A stretch of 6,920 bases of DNA from NCBI GenBank assembly GCA_019118725.1, contig DWYO01000041.1:1-6920 (forward strand). The letters are read 5' to 3'. Shown here one piece after another: positions 5,564 through 6,920 of this stretch. The stretch is from Candidatus Parabacteroides intestinavium. Its GTDB lineage: Bacteria > Bacteroidota > Bacteroidia > Bacteroidales > Tannerellaceae. A program made the position numbers and the translations under genes. Each line of letters opens with the position of its first letter. Position 1 is the first letter of the stretch. The notes under the pieces were generated by a model. The model ran no database searches, was not told where the DNA came from, and saw nothing but the letters and a program-made list of their open reading frames with translations.

Positions 5564-6920
5564 TTACAGCTTCCAGCCAGAGATGCTTTCCTGTATTCCC
5601 CATAAATGCGCGTAAAGCCCCTCCTTTCGGATAAGTTCATCGTGCGTGCCTTCCTCGCGTATGCGCCCGTTGTCTAAGACGATGATTCGGTCGGCGTTCT
5701 GAATGGTTTTAAGCCTGTGGGCAATGGCAATGACGGTGCGCCCTTTGATGAGCGTGTCAATGGCTTTCTGCACTTCCACTTCGTTTTCCGGGTCGAGGGA
5801 GGCGGTCGCTTCGTCCAGTAGAATGATTGGCGCGTCTTTCAGAATGGCACGGGCTATGGATATGCGCTGCTTCTCGCCGCCCGACAAGGTACAGCCTCCT
5901 TCGCCCACCATCGTTTCGTAACCCTGAGGCAAGCGCATGATGAAGTCATGGCAACAGGCTTTCTTGGCGGCGGAAATGATTTCCTCGTCCGTCGCGTCTG
6001 TCTTGCCGAAACGGATGTTGTTGCGTATCGTGTCCTGAAACAGATAGACATCTTGAAACACCATGGAGATATGACTCATCAGACTTTCGGGTGCTATTTC
6101 ATCCATCGGAACGCCGTTGAAGCAGATGCGCCCTTTCTGCGGGTCATAGAAACGGGCGCAAAGTTTCATCAGCGTACTTTTTCCGCTTCCCGATGGGCCG
6201 ACAAGAGCTGTCAGTGAATTATTGGGAAGCGTGACGGTTACATCGTGCAGCACTTCTTTATCTTGATAAGCGAACGATACGTGTTCAAACCGAATGTCAC
6301 CTGCCGTCGGAGATTGCCTTTCCCCTTTCATTTCCGGTTCGTTCATCAGTGAAAGGATGCGCCCTCCGGCAATGGAAAAGTACCGGAACTCGGTGAAATT
6401 GGTCAGGGCGGAAGTCAGCGGGTCGAACACACGGGAACCGACCACGAGGAACAGCACGAACACAAGGATGGAAAGCTCTCCTCCCAACAGAAGATAAGTT
6501 CCGCACAACACCATCAGGGTCAGTCCGGCACGTACCAATGTAATGCTCAACAAGACGAAGGGGCCTAACAGGGCTTCCTGACGGATGCAGGCACGGCGAA
6601 GCTGGGCAAAAGCATCGCGCAACCGGACGAAACGGTCGCCCAACAGGTTGTAGGCTTTCATCACCCGGATGCCTTGCAGGTATTCTTCCAACCGGTTTCC
6701 GGCATCTATTTTGGCTTGAATCTGCTTACCGCTCAGTTTCCTTTGTACACCTGTGCTTGCCCACAATACAAGCATGGCAAGCGGAAGTGCAGCAAACATG
6801 CTGACCGCCATCCTCCAGTCTATCCAGACCAGCGAGGCAAAAGCCAGTACGGGCATGACCACGGCACCCATCAGCTGGGGCAGGTGGTGCGAGATACCGG
6901 TTTCCGCCATCATGAAGTCC
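5564..6920 (-). CDS. ABC exporter half-transporter (permease plus ATPase), 5' end outside window
   Basis: The frame is open to the window edge (codons for D and F precede the MMAETG at 6913), so about 130 N-terminal residues are missing compared with the usual 570-600. Residue numbers here count from that Met. Residues 1 to about 185 are the end of the transmembrane domain, with hydrophobic segments near 14-31, 36-52, 117-142 and 145-160. The ATPase follows: Walker A GPSGSGKST (239-247), Q-loop Q287, signature LSGGEKQR (343-350), Walker B IILLDE (363-368), H-loop H399. All catalytic residues are present. It sits in the inner membrane and probably works as a homodimer or with a second half-transporter coded upstream. 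The segment ISHHLPQLMG with the overall layout recalls IrtAB/YbtPQ-like transporters, which is weak evidence for substrate. It is 120 bases before the amidohydrolase-like gene, which has its own promoter box. Confidence 0.93.
   Translation of the reverse strand, partial: DFMMAETGISHHLPQLMGAVVMPVLAFASLVWIDWRMAVSMFAALPLAMLVLWASTGVQRKLSGKQIQAKIDAGNRLEEYLQGIRVMKAYNLLGDRFVRLRDAFAQLRRACIRQEALLGPFVLLSITLVRAGLTLMVLCGTYLLLGGELSILVFVLFLVVGSRVFDPLTSALTNFTEFRYFSIAGGRILSLMNEPEMKGERQSPTAGDIRFEHVSFAYQDKEVLHDVTVTLPNNSLTALVGPSGSGKSTLMKLCARFYDPQKGRICFNGVPMDEIAPESLMSHISMVFQDVYLFQDTIRNNIRFGKTDATDEEIISAAKKACCHDFIMRLPQGYETMVGEGGCTLSGGEKQRISIARAILKDAPIILLDEATASLDPENEVEVQKAIDTLIKGRTVIAIAHRLKTIQNADRIIVLDNGRIREEGTHDELIRKEGLYAHLWGIQESISGWKL

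Overview
The window looks like chromosome of a gut-type Bacteroidales bacterium (Bacteroides, Phocaeicola or Parabacteroides). Three intergenic regions carry the Bacteroidetes -7 promoter box TAnnTTTG. Leaders are A-rich with weak Shine-Dalgarno sequences. Two exported oxidoreductase-type proteins begin with the RRDFIK twin-arginine signature common in this phylum. The species cannot be fixed from sequence reading alone.

Left part (1-1000): a small secreted acidic Spy/CpxP-like protein (89-556, +) lies just downstream of a repeat. It is followed by about 230 bp without a recognisable gene. That stretch holds nested inverted repeats ending in TGTGTCA/TGACACA, read here as a miniature or decayed insertion-sequence relic (571-729). 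Next comes a 70-codon ORF of unknown function (786-998, -), whose last five codons and stop lie inside a second copy of the repeat seen at position 1.

Middle (1000-2180): the 70-codon ORF and an AraC-family regulator (1163-2062, +) diverge from a 164-bp region with one promoter-like box in each direction. The regulator converges on the minus-strand genes through a short region rich in mutually exclusive hairpins (2114-2176).

Right part (2180-6920), all on the minus strand, in transcription order: an ABC exporter half-transporter cut by the window edge (5564-6920), a Tat-signal amidohydrolase-like protein (4445-5443), a Tat-signal aldo/keto reductase with two C-terminal iron-sulfur cysteine clusters (3083-4372), and a metallo-beta-lactamase-fold protein with a signal peptide (2180-3061). 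The last three probably form one operon, with a promoter box at 5462-5469. They look like a set of exported small-molecule enzymes, and the adjacent AraC protein is a reasonable candidate regulator. The substrate is unknown.

The most noteworthy non-coding observation is a dispersed repeat present in three places (5-72, 761-803, 4389-4432). Two copies share 36 of 38 bases in opposite orientation; one sits in the gap between two operon genes and another ends an ORF. No CRISPR array, rRNA or tRNA was seen.
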